Origin: a virus
Strand: one strand, 5' to 3'
DNA length: 63,120 nt
IMG/VR virus record: IMGVR_UViG_3300045741_000433
Location: 1-63,120 of that record
The stretch's first letter is position 1. Every line of letters starts with the position of its first letter. A model generated the notes under the pieces. It was given only the letters and a program-made list of their open reading frames with translations, searched no databases and was not told the origin of the DNA. Of this stretch, positions 47,313 to 56,190 are shown piece after piece. The position numbers and the translations under genes were made by a program.

Positions 47313-47682
47313 GTAATACAACTTCAATAGCATTAACTGCTTGAGCTACATCTAATTCTGTATAAGATTTGCCATACTTTCTAAGATTAAATTTAAATTC
47401 GTTCATAATTAAATCAACTGCTTTAATTCTGGCCTCTTCTAATGATTCAAAGAAAGAATGCCAACACCACACATCAGGAACCAAAACAGTTTCTTTCTTA
47501 CCATCAACTATTTTTTCCATCTTCTGATGGAAAGTTGTAGGCTTTAGAATGCTGGCTTTGTACTCTTCTGGTTTGCGCCAAGCAATAGATGGGTCATCCA
47601 TGGCGGTAAGAATTACTATTTCAACTTCGAAAATAGTAGTCTTATTTTTTTTGGATTCAATTGCAAATTTTTTCATTACCAA
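47302..47682 (-). CDS. hypothetical protein
   Basis: 126 aa, beta-then-helix (TTIFEVEIVILTAMDD, VPDVWCWHSFFESLEEARIKAVDLI). No family. Overlaps the end of the convergent protease gene by 11 bases and the upstream gene by 7. Confidence 0.6.
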   Translation of the reverse strand: MVMKKFAIESKKNKTTIFEVEIVILTAMDDPSIAWRKPEEYKASILKPTTFHQKMEKIVDGKKETVLVPDVWCWHSFFESLEEARIKAVDLIMNEFKFNLRKYGKSYTELDVAQAVNAIEVVLLKA

Positions 47683-48029
47683 TCTCCATAAATATAATGC
47701 TCATATGAAGCATATGCAATTCCATTATAACCGCAACCTTTGGGGCAAGGGCCAGATAAACGCGGCCAACGTTTTCTAATCTTGGAATGAGCCGGAGAGC
47801 CCATAATAAAAGCTACATCAGGAGATAAATTTGGATCAACAGTAGCTTCATCTAACATTTTTTGTGCAGCTTCTTTGTCAAACATAATGCCATGAGTACA
47901 TGCTGCTTGCTCTGGATTCTCCTCTGCCCATTTTTTATGAGCATCTTCGTTTGCTTTATTTAATTCTTCTCCAAATTTTCTCAGATTTTCTATAGATTCT
48001 TGTATAGATGGAAATTCTTTTATAGTCAT
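47676..48029 (-). CDS. hypothetical protein
   Basis: 117 aa with AACTHGIMFDKEAAQKMLDE and a C-terminal KRWPRLSGPCPKGCGYNGIAYASYEHYIYGDW, a possible zinc knuckle. Common in phages as an unassigned protein. Confidence 0.6.
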   Translation of the reverse strand: MTIKEFPSIQESIENLRKFGEELNKANEDAHKKWAEENPEQAACTHGIMFDKEAAQKMLDEATVDPNLSPDVAFIMGSPAHSKIRKRWPRLSGPCPKGCGYNGIAYASYEHYIYGDW

Positions 48030-48037
48030 TTTGCTCT

Positions 48038-48865
48038 CTAATATTTAATACAATCAAATGTTTTGCAATATTTTTCCCATGATTTATCATTAACAATTGA
48101 TTCAAATTTCATTTCTGAAAATGATTGCTTCAATGCTGGAAAATTTTTAACACCTTCATGTAAAGTAATTTCTTCTTCTGGTACAGATCTAAATTCAATT
48201 AACTGACGATTAACATTAAAGTTAGCTCTATTTTCTTCTACTTCCATAAACCTTTTAAATAAATCAGGATCCATAACTGTATTCAAAGCTTTTTTTGGTT
48301 TAAGTAAAGCCGGAATATTATCTGACTTATCACCATTTAAACACTTCCAAGCAACATATGGATAAGGCGGAGACTCCATATCAACCTTTTTAATAGGATT
48401 ATAAATCCTAATATTAGAGTATCCTCTTTGCAAAAGTTGAATATAATCAGAATCATTACTTAATACTGTTAAGTCTTCATTCTTCATATTCTCACAAAGA
48501 GTAGCTATAACATCATCAGCTTCATAGTTGGCGGCCCTACAAGTAGTAATAGGTAGATGCTGCATTAGTGGAACTATAATGTCTTTCGTTCTAAAGAAAC
48601 GATCTGATGTTTCTTGTTTTGCTGCTTGCTTAATAATACGATTGGCTTTATAATCTGAAAACAAATCATATCTAAATTGAGGATGTCCCTCTAAAACAAA
48701 AAAACATTTTTCAGGTTTAAAATCTTCTATTAATGGACGTAAGTTACGAAAGAAATTAAATGTAAAAATAATACTATCATCTACATTTTCAACAGGCGGG
48801 GCTCCAAATTTAACACAAGCTCGCCACATTTGGTTGTGAGCATCAATGAGTAATATTTTGTCCAT
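48038..48865 (-). CDS. 5'-3' exonuclease / flap endonuclease (T4 RNase H-like)
   Basis: 275 aa. ILLIDAHNQMWRA (first Asp), RYDLFSDYKANR, TCRAANYEADDVIATL (acidic cluster), LTVLSNDSDYIQLL and KCLNGDKSDNIP are the FEN/T4 rnh signatures. It removes RNA primers and flaps in replication, complementing RNase HII. Confidence 0.92.
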   Translation of the reverse strand: MDKILLIDAHNQMWRACVKFGAPPVENVDDSIIFTFNFFRNLRPLIEDFKPEKCFFVLEGHPQFRYDLFSDYKANRIIKQAAKQETSDRFFRTKDIIVPLMQHLPITTCRAANYEADDVIATLCENMKNEDLTVLSNDSDYIQLLQRGYSNIRIYNPIKKVDMESPPYPYVAWKCLNGDKSDNIPALLKPKKALNTVMDPDLFKRFMEVEENRANFNVNRQLIEFRSVPEEEITLHEGVKNFPALKQSFSEMKFESIVNDKSWEKYCKTFDCIKY

Positions 48866-49205
48866 ATTTTTTAATCTTACATCTATAAATTCTACGCCAA
48901 ACTGGATAGAATAAAAACACTATAACGCCAACCAAAGCAGAATAAGAATGATTCATTATAAAATAAAGACACCAAAATAATTCTTTGCCAGCGAAATAAT
49001 ATAAAAGTTTCTTATAACATAAAACATCTGGCTGCTCTTTTAAAGCTTCCTGTTCTGCCATTCTATCTGCAATTTGCGTATGACCAAATGTTAATACAAC
49101 AGCAATTGCTGCCAATAATTCTATTGTAAATAGTTTGTATGTTACAATATTAACAATCATTAAAATGATTGAAACGCATAACATTTCTATTTTCCAAGTT
49201 TTCAT
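48843..49205 (-). CDS. membrane protein
   Basis: 120 aa with about four hydrophobic segments (MLCVSIILMIVNIVTY, LLAAIAVVLTFG, FWCLYFIMN, LVGVIVFLFYPV). Overlaps the exonuclease start. Function unknown. Confidence 0.65.
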   Translation of the reverse strand: MKTWKIEMLCVSIILMIVNIVTYKLFTIELLAAIAVVLTFGHTQIADRMAEQEALKEQPDVLCYKKLLYYFAGKELFWCLYFIMNHSYSALVGVIVFLFYPVWRRIYRCKIKKYGQNITH

Positions 49206-49742
49206 TTAGTTTATTTTAAATGTACTAGCAATGGTAAAACATAAATCATGGTTATCGCCTGAGCCACCACATGATAGCGCATATCCCTGACCATTCAATA
49301 GCGTCAGCCACATCCAAACTTTATTGTAATTCTTAACAGACTCTACTAACACAAACTTACGACCATTAAGCTCTATTTGTTTAGCTGAAGAAATTACACC
49401 GCCTGCATCTTTAACTCCCCTAATAGAAGTAATAATAAAATCATCATATGAATATTCATATGGATTCTTTAAAAATACAATAGCACTTTTCTTATCTTTA
49501 TTTTGATAAAGAACTGGGCACCCATCTTTTGTGCACATTTCTAACTTGTCCCAATTTGTTCCTGGTAAAACAAATTGCCAATCATTTTCCTTAACAAGAA
49601 TATTTGTCGGTGGAGTAACCGGAGGAACTGTGGCTGATGGCTCTGCATCTGGAACATTTACAACGGGAACCTTCTTTGCACAAGCTGAACAAGATATGCT
49701 ACCAATAGCAAACAGCAACGTAACAAACATAACCTTTATCAT
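49206..49742 (-). CDS. lipoprotein
   Basis: About 178 aa from MIKVMFVTLLFAIGSISC; lipobox at SISC/SAC. The mature part begins with a Pro-rich linker then NDWQFVLPGTNWDKLEMCTKDGC, resembling PsbP/DcrB-like folds. Probably periplasmic or outer membrane. Confidence 0.7.
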   Translation of the reverse strand: MIKVMFVTLLFAIGSISCSACAKKVPVVNVPDAEPSATVPPVTPPTNILVKENDWQFVLPGTNWDKLEMCTKDGCPVLYQNKDKKSAIVFLKNPYEYSYDDFIITSIRGVKDAGGVISSAKQIELNGRKFVLVESVKNYNKVWMWLTLLNGQGYALSCGGSGDNHDLCFTIASTFKIN

Positions 49743-49754
49743 TTTTGAAAACAT

Positions 49755-50035
49755 ATTACCTTCTTTATCGTCGAACCTAAATAATATATACCGAACTCTT
49801 AATCAGTATAAACTAAACTTTATCATTTAATTTATAACTTTAACTTATATAAAAAGATCCATACGTACATTTATAAAATCAAACAAATAAAGAAATGATT
49901 TTAACCCATACTAAATTAAAGTTACAAAGGTATTATAGCTCCGCTAAATTTAGTAAAGCTAGACTAGGAACTTTTTCTCGACAAAAGTATGGGATATATA
50001 ATAGGGGAAGTAATATATAAGTACTATAGGTAAAA
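49755..50035. other. intergenic stretch without gene
   Basis: AT-rich, no plausible ORF. A minus-strand GAGCTATAAT (near 49940) could be a -10 for the lipoprotein operon, but no good -35 is seen. Confidence 0.4.
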
Positions 50036-50073
50036 AAATAGAAGGTAGATCTTTTACAACCTACCTTCTATTT
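50036..50073 (-). terminator. strong intrinsic terminator
   Basis: 13-bp stem AAATAGAAGGTAG/CTACCTTCTATTT followed on the minus strand by TTTTTTT; ends the operon that starts near 52 kb. Confidence 0.9.
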
Positions 50074-50094
50074 AAGTACAATAATTATAATAAC

Positions 50095-50469
50095 TTACTC
50101 AGTTGGAACGTTTGTTTTTGCAGCAAGCTCAGCCGCAGCCTTTGCTTCAATGGCATCTTGCATTTGTTTCTTTGCAAGATCTTTCGCAAGTTTAGCTGCA
50201 TCTTTCTTTTGCTTTTCGGAAGCTTTCATAATGCCTCCCTTAGCTCCACGAGTAACATGCCAATCAGTATGATTTCGAACATACTTTCTAACAAAAGGAT
50301 CTTCTTCTCGAACCTTCTTTTCATCCCAATTCAATCTAACAGCAATCATTCCCAAAAGAACTGGAAACTGTAAATTACCTTCGCCCGACCATTCATTCAA
50401 TGCTGTGTCTGTGGCATTCATTAGCTCACTATATTCATTAATTAATTTTTCTTTAGTATCAATGCTCAT
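50095..50469 (-). CDS. VTRGxKGG-motif protein
   Basis: 124 aa. WHVTRGAKGGIMKASEKQKKDAAK, then an Ala/Lys-rich helix. Shares VTRGxKGGxxK with the protein at 16641, so a small paralogue family, possibly nucleic-acid binding. Confidence 0.6.
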   Translation of the reverse strand: MSIDTKEKLINEYSELMNATDTALNEWSGEGNLQFPVLLGMIAVRLNWDEKKVREEDPFVRKYVRNHTDWHVTRGAKGGIMKASEKQKKDAAKLAKDLAKKQMQDAIEAKAAAELAAKTNVPTE

Positions 50470-50713
50470 TTGTATTTCCTTGTTTATTAATGTAATTCCT
50501 AAGTTTGTGATTGAAATTGATCCAACAATAAACAGCCACTGCGACTAGGATCGCTACCCCCAAAGGCCAGCGTGAGCCAGGATAGGCTGCTTGTAATTCA
50601 AGCATAATCACACCAGCTACCGCTGAAGTAATGAAAACATTAGCAAATGTCATCAATAAAATAGCGGGTAACATAGTAAAAAACCGCATCAATTTGTTTT
50701 GAGATTCTTCCAT
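50459..50713 (-). CDS. small membrane protein
   Basis: 84 aa with two transmembrane segments (MLPAILLMTFANVFITSAVAGVIML and WPLGVAILVAVAVYCWINF). Overlaps the next gene by 11 bases. Confidence 0.7.
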   Translation of the reverse strand: MEESQNKLMRFFTMLPAILLMTFANVFITSAVAGVIMLELQAAYPGSRWPLGVAILVAVAVYCWINFNHKLRNYINKQGNTNEH

Positions 50714-50715
50714 TA

Positions 50716-50997
50716 TTAAACTTTAGGAGCGAATCGACCACGACTATCACGAACATTATGATAGTTAGCATTGCCATGATTGCTAACAGCAGTTGCTTTA
50801 ACAGACTTGTTAGTACCAACTTGTTGAAGAGCATAAAGCTCGCCAAGAGTAAAAACAAAAGTTAAGTTGTTACGAACTAATTCATTGGCAACAACCATAA
50901 AATCAGTACCGTTATCAAGCTTAGCTTGCACATCACGAGCTAATACCTCAATCTTTTCTGCAAGTTGCTTGACATCATTACGAGTTGTATTTGACAT
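50716..50997 (-). CDS. hypothetical protein
   Basis: 93 aa; helix-rich N-terminus (VKQLAEKIEVLARDVQAKLDNG) and flexible C-terminus ending DSRGRFAPKV, a tail common in phage small proteins. Confidence 0.6.
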   Translation of the reverse strand: MSNTTRNDVKQLAEKIEVLARDVQAKLDNGTDFMVVANELVRNNLTFVFTLGELYALQQVGTNKSVKATAVSNHGNANYHNVRDSRGRFAPKV

Positions 50998-51081
50998 AAT
51001 TTATCTCCATTTATTTGCGTATCAGAATCTTTCTAAAATATAAACACGAACTTTACGGACCACAAGGGCGCGCAAATATTT

Positions 51082-51375
51082 TTAATTAGTGCCGGTCAAG
51101 CCACCGCCACCACCCTTAACAATTCCTAAAATTTTAGAAAGGGGATCTTCTTTAGGAGATAGACCAGATGCTTTTTGAATTAAAACTTGAATGTCTCCAA
51201 TCAAAGCAACAGACTCTGACATAACGCCAGAAGCTAAGCCTGCGCATTTAGACATTTCTACAACATACTCACTAGCATCAGAACCATCTTTTAATCCATC
51301 GGCGGTTGCTAATGAGGACTCTAATTCTCCAACTAATTTTTTAAGTAACTTCAAATCTACTTTTCCAATTGCCAT
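51082..51375 (-). CDS. hypothetical protein
   Basis: 97 aa, helical, Gly-rich end (GIVKGGGGGLTGTN). Its start overlaps the kinase-like gene stop by 19 bases. Confidence 0.6.
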   Translation of the reverse strand: MAIGKVDLKLLKKLVGELESSLATADGLKDGSDASEYVVEMSKCAGLASGVMSESVALIGDIQVLIQKASGLSPKEDPLSKILGIVKGGGGGLTGTN

Positions 51376-52001
51376 GATTTATCTCCAATAAATTGTGTTC
51401 GATCAAAATCTATAAGTTTAAAATTTCCATTTGCATCTTTCATAATATTTCTAGGATGCATATCAAGATGTTTTATTTTTGATTTTTTTAATGAATCGTA
51501 AAAAAATATAACTCTTTCAAAATTAAAGTCAAGCCCGCGATTTAATCCTAATAATATTTCTTTTACTTTATCGGGCGTATAATTTTTTTTCTTTCCACGA
51601 TCCTCGTGTGAAACTAAAGAATCAAATACTTTACGCTCATCATCAGAAATTTGTTGTAATTTTTCCATTACATAATAATATAAAATATATTTTTGCTTTT
51701 TGTTTTGCCAAGCGTCTCTAACATATTGACCCATATACTCGTGCGCATACACACGCGCATATGCGGGATCATTATTAAGCATTAAATAATTTAATGATTT
51801 CGAAATGTATTTGTATGTATTTAATAGTTTTACTGAACCCGTTTCATATAACACACAAAATTTAATTACTTTATCTAATTCATCAGTAATATCAAATACT
51901 TCGCCATCAGCGCCGTCACCTAATCTATTACCAATGGAATGAACAATTTTATCTGGACAAAATTGTTGGCACAATTTTAGAACTAACATATTTAAATCCA
52001 A
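51357..52001 (-). CDS. protein-kinase-like fold protein
   Basis: 214 aa. RLGDGADGEVFDI (glycine loop), KVIKFCVLYE (lysine), KHLDMHPRNIMKDANGNFKLIDFDR (catalytic HxD...N and DFD). A compact kinase-like enzyme, perhaps an aminoglycoside- or protein-kinase relative; second kinase in the window. Confidence 0.8.
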   Translation of the reverse strand: MDLNMLVLKLCQQFCPDKIVHSIGNRLGDGADGEVFDITDELDKVIKFCVLYETGSVKLLNTYKYISKSLNYLMLNNDPAYARVYAHEYMGQYVRDAWQNKKQKYILYYYVMEKLQQISDDERKVFDSLVSHEDRGKKKNYTPDKVKEILLGLNRGLDFNFERVIFFYDSLKKSKIKHLDMHPRNIMKDANGNFKLIDFDRTQFIGDKSWQLEK

Positions 52002-52010
52002 TAATAAAAA

Positions 52011-52030
52011 AGCCGACCAGTGGCCGGCTT
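52011..52030 (-). terminator. intrinsic terminator
   Basis: GCCG/CGGC-based hairpin flanked by AAA and TTTTTTA on the minus strand, after the Lys-rich gene. Confidence 0.75.
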
Positions 52031-52052
52031 TAATAATTAACAGTTGAAATTT

Positions 52053-52319
52053 TTATTCTTCGTCTTCATAAACCATAGTTAAGACACCAGTATCTTTATC
52101 AAGATGAGCCTTAACTTTAGCAGATTTTGTTTCAGCTTCTTCTTCAACAGAATCAACTGATTTCATAATCACAACGCCAGTAGAATCAGTAATTGGCTTT
52201 ACTGACACAACTTTTTTAGTGGCAGCTTTTTTAACTGGTTTTTTAGCTAAAGGCTTTTTAACTGCTTTTTTTGCCGCAGGCTTCTTAACTGGTTTCTTTA
52301 CTGCTTTCTTTGAACTCAT
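52053..52319 (-). CDS. histone H1-like Lys/Ala/Pro-rich protein
   Basis: 88 aa. Repeats of KKPVKKPAAKKAVKK over the first 45 residues, then an acidic tail. It resembles H1-like and AlgP-type DNA-condensing proteins; the acidic end is unusual and may regulate binding. Confidence 0.7.
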   Translation of the reverse strand: MSSKKAVKKPVKKPAAKKAVKKPLAKKPVKKAATKKVVSVKPITDSTGVVIMKSVDSVEEEAETKSAKVKAHLDKDTGVLTMVYEDEE

Positions 52320-52336
52320 TTTATATCTCCTAGGTA

Positions 52337-52585
52337 TTATACTGCTTCAGAGATTAAATTATTATCTACCATTACTTGATGTAATTCTTCACTATTTAAT
52401 TGCTTGTTATTTAATTCTTGCCAAGCAAATAGTGCAGTAGAAATTAAAGGAACCTCATCATCTAGATAATAATATTTATTATTAATCTCAGCGACTGTAC
52501 TTCGACCATATGATGTTTCATTGGAAATTAAATTAACTTCATCTCCAAGAATAATAAAAGTAATATAGTCTTTATACACAATCAT
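52337..52585 (-). CDS. hypothetical protein
   Basis: 82 aa (YKDYITFIILGDEVNLISNETSYGRSTVAEINNKYYYL). No family. Same operon direction as the neighbours. Confidence 0.55.
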   Translation of the reverse strand: MIVYKDYITFIILGDEVNLISNETSYGRSTVAEINNKYYYLDDEVPLISTALFAWQELNNKQLNSEELHQVMVDNNLISEAV

Positions 52586-52594
52586 ATATAACTC

Positions 52595-52909
52595 CTAGAA
52601 TGAAGGGTCACAATATTCCCTGCGAAAATTTAAAGAAATCGTATTCCTACAACCAAGCAAACGATATCTTCCATCTTTACGAAGAGTTGCTGTCCAAGTC
52701 TCTCCATTAAGATCTCTCTCATACAAATATGATTGAGATTCAGATATGCCATTGTTATCTATGCGAATAGATTTGTCTCTTTGCAAGACAATTTTATTAC
52801 TAGACTTAGACATTTTAACTATAGTAGCTGCAACTTGATCGCTACCAATATTAATTGTAACTCCCATTCCAATCTTAGGAACAATCGAATTCTGATTCTT
52901 CATTGTCAT
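52595..52909 (-). CDS. hypothetical beta-rich protein
   Basis: 104 aa, beginning MTMKNQNSIVPKIGMGVTINIGSDQVAATIVKMSKSSNKIVLQRD, a barrel-like beta domain. Overlaps the zinc-finger gene upstream by 35 bases. Confidence 0.6.
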   Translation of the reverse strand: MTMKNQNSIVPKIGMGVTINIGSDQVAATIVKMSKSSNKIVLQRDKSIRIDNNGISESQSYLYERDLNGETWTATLRKDGRYRLLGCRNTISLNFRREYCDPSF

Positions 52910-53264
52910 TTAATTTTTCCATTTCAAAATTGAAGTTTTTATCTGCGCAACTTTGTTTGCAGAACAAATTACTACCACAAAGGTTGTGCGTATAAACTTT
53001 TCCATTAAGAATATTCCCACACTCTTTGCATTTTGGTAAAGATTTATACTCATCATTAGCCCATTTATCTGCTTCAGATATTGACATTATTTGCGAATCA
53101 ATTAATAATCTAACTTTAGATTTACCCTTGCCATTCCAAATTCTTCGGATATGACTTGCCTTTAAAAACGCTTCAAATGGAGTATTAATCTTACCTAATT
53201 CATCTCTGGTAATTTGAACTACTTTACCATATTTTTCATGAACAATTTTAGATACTGAATACAT
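52875..53264 (-). CDS. zinc-finger protein
   Basis: 129 aa. CKECGNILNGKVYTHNLCGSNLFCKQSCAD is a likely zinc site; the ATG abuts the CCA of the intron-bearing tRNA at 53265. Confidence 0.6.
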   Translation of the reverse strand: MYSVSKIVHEKYGKVVQITRDELGKINTPFEAFLKASHIRRIWNGKGKSKVRLLIDSQIMSISEADKWANDEYKSLPKCKECGNILNGKVYTHNLCGSNLFCKQSCADKNFNFEMEKLNDNEESEFDCS

Positions 53265-53387
53265 TGGTGGAGCGGGTAGGATTCGAACCTACAATTCGTA
53301 TCGGTTACAATCGATTTAGAATAGGTGGATTCAGAGTGATTGTACCACTCTTCGGCCTCCCGCGTACTCCAATTCCGCCACCGCTCC
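53265..53387 (-). tRNA. class II tRNA (Leu/Ser-like) with large anticodon-arm insertion
   Basis: GGAGCGG/CCGCTCC, A, CCA; D arm GCGGAATTGGAGTACGC; T arm GTAGG-TTCGAAT-CCTAC. Possible anticodon stem GGAGG/CCACC encloses 27 bases with hairpin AGAGTG-GTACAAT-CACTCT; a variable hairpin ATCG/CGAT follows. Total 123 bases. Excision could leave CCTGAAT (UGA). Confidence 0.65.
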
Positions 53388-53388
53388 A

Positions 53389-53586
53389 TTACTTTATAAA
53401 ACCATTATAACGATCCCAAAACTCCTTTGTTTGATATTTAGATTGATCACACTCATCGCATACACAATGCGCGCCAAATTCTTTACCTGGATGAGAAACC
53501 GGATCTTCTAAATCAGGTTCAATGTAACACTTCATTGTACATTTATATACCTCATAACAGGTAGGGCAATGATGATAATGAATCAC
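53389..53586 (-). CDS. small Cys/His-rich protein
   Basis: 65 aa with HHCPTCYEVYKC and HCVCDECDQS, likely two zinc sites. Overlaps the PncC-NadD gene stop. Confidence 0.6.
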   Translation of the reverse strand: MIHYHHCPTCYEVYKCTMKCYIEPDLEDPVSHPGKEFGAHCVCDECDQSKYQTKEFWDRYNGFIK

Positions 53587-54692
53587 TTAATCTTATTCCT
53601 CAACTCAGTAGAACTAATATCCCATCTGCCAGGAAGATCTTTTAATACCCAATATGCCTCATCTATAACATGTTGTTCTTTAAAAATCTCATCACTCTTT
53701 GCAAGAATATCATAAACATGAACTAACTTATTGTCAATGGTTCTTGCCGCCACATAAAGTCTTGTATGCAATTTCCAAAATTGAGAAATTAAATCAGATG
53801 GATCAATTCCCCATTTAGGATCAAGCATGCGTACAAGCGCATCTGTTCCTAATAAAATTGACATCCCAGGATAAGCTTTAGCCTTATCTAAATACATAGG
53901 CATATCTGTAGTAAAAATTCTATTATGGCCCTGTAAAAGCTTGGCCCTCTTAAGCATATCTTGAACAGATAATTTATCTTTATGGGGCGGCGTGGTACTA
54001 ACTTCAAACACTACTCTTTCGGAATGATCTTTTTCAAACTCAGTTGCCATACTTAAATGACCAACATGAGGCGGATTAAACGCACCAGGCATTAATGCCC
54101 AATCATTAGAATTTAAAATCGCTTCAAGCCTATATCCATTAGCAGTAAAGAATGGTCTGCGCAAGAATCTTGCTCTAGCTAAATCAGTAGCATCAATGCT
54201 ACCTTCGCTTGACTTCGTTCCAATACCTAATGCCTCATACATAAGCATGAAAGCATTCATATCAACACGAACGCCATCACGTACTCTTTGGTCAATACCA
54301 ATCCCTTTATCAAGTATAACATAGTCGGTAAGAACTTTATCATCAGTAATAACGCAAACGTTAAAACGATGGTCTCCTTTGTGAAGAACTTCAGATGCAA
54401 CAGATGCAGTAATACCAATACCAACTGGTTTCTTACCACCGAATCTATATGCTTTCATATAAGCGGCGCTAGCCAAATCAATAGCAGTTTCTTGACTAAC
54501 AAAATGTTCTGGTTTGAATCCAAGTAATTCTTCAGTTTCGGATTGATCATATGGAAATGAACAACCTGAAAGGTAAGCAGAACTACCAGGAACTTGCCAA
54601 AGCATTTGCTGAAGTCCGGCACCAGCACCAGTTGCAATAACATGAATGCTTATATTAGCACTTTTAAGTGCATTAACATCATTAGCCCACAT
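53583..54692 (-). CDS. PncC (CinA C-terminal) / NadD fusion
   Basis: 369 aa. Residues 20-160 match the CinA C-terminal amidase: GAGAGLQQMLWQVPGSSAYLSGCSFPY, ELLGFKPEHFVSQETAIDLASAAY and VGIGITASVAS; it would deamidate nicotinamide mononucleotide to NaMN. Residues 195-369 are a nucleotidyltransferase: MPGAFNPPHVGHLSMA and ISSTELRNK, typical of NadD, making NaAD from NaMN. With NadE at 11.1 kb this gives an NMN to NAD+ route. Confidence 0.82.
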   Translation of the reverse strand: MWANDVNALKSANISIHVIATGAGAGLQQMLWQVPGSSAYLSGCSFPYDQSETEELLGFKPEHFVSQETAIDLASAAYMKAYRFGGKKPVGIGITASVASEVLHKGDHRFNVCVITDDKVLTDYVILDKGIGIDQRVRDGVRVDMNAFMLMYEALGIGTKSSEGSIDATDLARARFLRRPFFTANGYRLEAILNSNDWALMPGAFNPPHVGHLSMATEFEKDHSERVVFEVSTTPPHKDKLSVQDMLKRAKLLQGHNRIFTTDMPMYLDKAKAYPGMSILLGTDALVRMLDPKWGIDPSDLISQFWKLHTRLYVAARTIDNKLVHVYDILAKSDEIFKEQHVIDEAYWVLKDLPGRWDISSTELRNKIK

Positions 54693-54694
54693 AA

Positions 54695-55261
54695 TTACTT
54701 CCTTTTCTTATTTATTGCTAATTGCAATCTTTCTTCAACATAAGGTAAATCAATTCTAGGAAAACTAATTTGAGGCGAAATTATAAAATCATTGTTATCA
54801 CATCCGTCTTCAATCCATACATTAAAAGATAATCTTTTGTTCTTATGCATTGGTCTTCCAAAATGACCTTTAACGCCATGATTTCTTAAAAGAAAACTAA
54901 ACTCCCAACCTTCTTTGCTGTGACCGACAAACCTATCACAATTCATTTGTTTATACATTGGAGTATTATAAACCGCCAAATAGTTGTAAAACTTTTCTAA
55001 ATCTTTAGAGGTGTCAAAAGAAATCCAAACATTAGAATAACAATTTGGAGTTCTAATACACTCATCATAAGTTGATCCATTTTTATATTTATGAATCTTC
55101 CATTTGTGATTACAGCTAAACTTACAATGAGCTTGGCAAGAATTATTTGTTTTGATTCCAAGCTTCCACATTTTTTCTAAAATGGATACAATATCCATGT
55201 CAATTCTTATTTTGGATCCATTATATATTTTCCATTTAAATGGATGCCTTTTATTATTCAT
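54695..55261 (-). CDS. hypothetical protein
   Basis: 188 aa. LWKLGIKTNNSCQAHCKFSCNH, SNVWISFDTSKDLEKFYNYLAV and WEFSFLLRNHGVKGHFG; the pattern of a small phage family with a conserved NNSCQ motif, function unknown. Confidence 0.6.
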   Translation of the reverse strand: MNNKRHPFKWKIYNGSKIRIDMDIVSILEKMWKLGIKTNNSCQAHCKFSCNHKWKIHKYKNGSTYDECIRTPNCYSNVWISFDTSKDLEKFYNYLAVYNTPMYKQMNCDRFVGHSKEGWEFSFLLRNHGVKGHFGRPMHKNKRLSFNVWIEDGCDNNDFIISPQISFPRIDLPYVEERLQLAINKKRK

Positions 55262-55265
55262 TTAA

Positions 55266-55889
55266 TTACTGAAATAAATAACTGGTTTCAGTTCCTTTAA
55301 CAGTTAATAATCTTTTATCAAGACCATAAACTTGCCTACGTAAGTTATTAACAACTCTCATGATAGCATCAAACCAGCGCGCAGGTAATTTAGATCCATA
55401 ATTAGGATACATTAACTTATCTCTTAACTCTGAAATAGTAATCAATTTACCAGGATTATTGTAAAAATATTTAAACATATCCCATTCAGAGTCATTAAGT
55501 TGATAAACTCCAGAACGAGTTTTAACTCTTTTAAAACCCATTGGGTCCAATTCGAAATCAATCTGAACTTGATGCTTATTATTATTTACAGGAATAACAT
55601 TGCCAGATGGTGTTCTTTTAACTTGAATAAGATTCTGTTGAGATGCAACAGGCGGAGTAGGAGGCTTAACTAATGTAATAAACTTAACATTAAAAGGAAG
55701 TGATGTGCCAGCTAAGGCAAATTTTCTTTTAATATCTGACACTACCTTCTGCATTGTTTTTAGCTTAACAGTAGATGGGGTCTTAGAAAATTGAACTAAC
55801 TCTTCCCACGCAACTTCTCTGCCAGAACGCACTTCAAGATATCTAACAACATCAGACTCTTGATTAGTTAATTTAACTCCTGTAAACAT
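55266..55889 (-). CDS. protein with two winged-helix domains
   Basis: 207 aa. Both halves resemble OmpR/PhoB-type winged helices: VKLTNQESDVVRYLEVRSGREVAWEELVQF and GVYQLNDSEWDMFKYFYNNPGKLITISELRDKLMYP, the latter with a VKGTETSYLF wing. No receiver domain. Probably a DNA-binding regulator. Confidence 0.75.
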   Translation of the reverse strand: MFTGVKLTNQESDVVRYLEVRSGREVAWEELVQFSKTPSTVKLKTMQKVVSDIKRKFALAGTSLPFNVKFITLVKPPTPPVASQQNLIQVKRTPSGNVIPVNNNKHQVQIDFELDPMGFKRVKTRSGVYQLNDSEWDMFKYFYNNPGKLITISELRDKLMYPNYGSKLPARWFDAIMRVVNNLRRQVYGLDKRLLTVKGTETSYLFQ

Positions 55890-55898
55890 TATTATCCT

Positions 55899-56084
55899 TT
55901 AATTATTAGAGGTATATTTAAACCAAGTGTTATTCTCATCATGAAGATAAACGCGGCTTTTGCCATGCTCTTTCCAATCAAGATGAATAACAGTTACACC
56001 AGTTGATGGATCGTACTCAACACTCTCTACAAAAGCAGGGTATGGCATACTTTGAACTACAAGTCTTTCACCAATCTTAACCAT
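55899..56084 (-). CDS. hypothetical protein
   Basis: 61 aa, beta-rich (GERLVVQSMPYPAFVESVEYDPSTGVTVIHLDW). Its leader carries the shared CATCTAACGG hairpin (56110-56130) and GGAG. Confidence 0.6.
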   Translation of the reverse strand: MVKIGERLVVQSMPYPAFVESVEYDPSTGVTVIHLDWKEHGKSRVYLHDENNTWFKYTSNN

Positions 56085-56109
56085 TTGAATCTCCTTATAA
56101 ATAATGTAC

Positions 56110-56130
56110 TCCCGCCGTTAGATGGTGGGA
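56110..56130 (-). promoter_or_regulatory. shared leader hairpin (copy 1)
   Basis: Minus strand TCCCACC-ATCTAAC-GGCGGGA, 26 bases upstream of the ATG at 56084. The loop CATCTAACGG is the same as at 57751. Confidence 0.55.
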
Positions 56131-56190
56131 TTTTACTAAATACAATTTATAGTATTAAAAAGTATATAATTACCAGTTAATTTAATAAAT

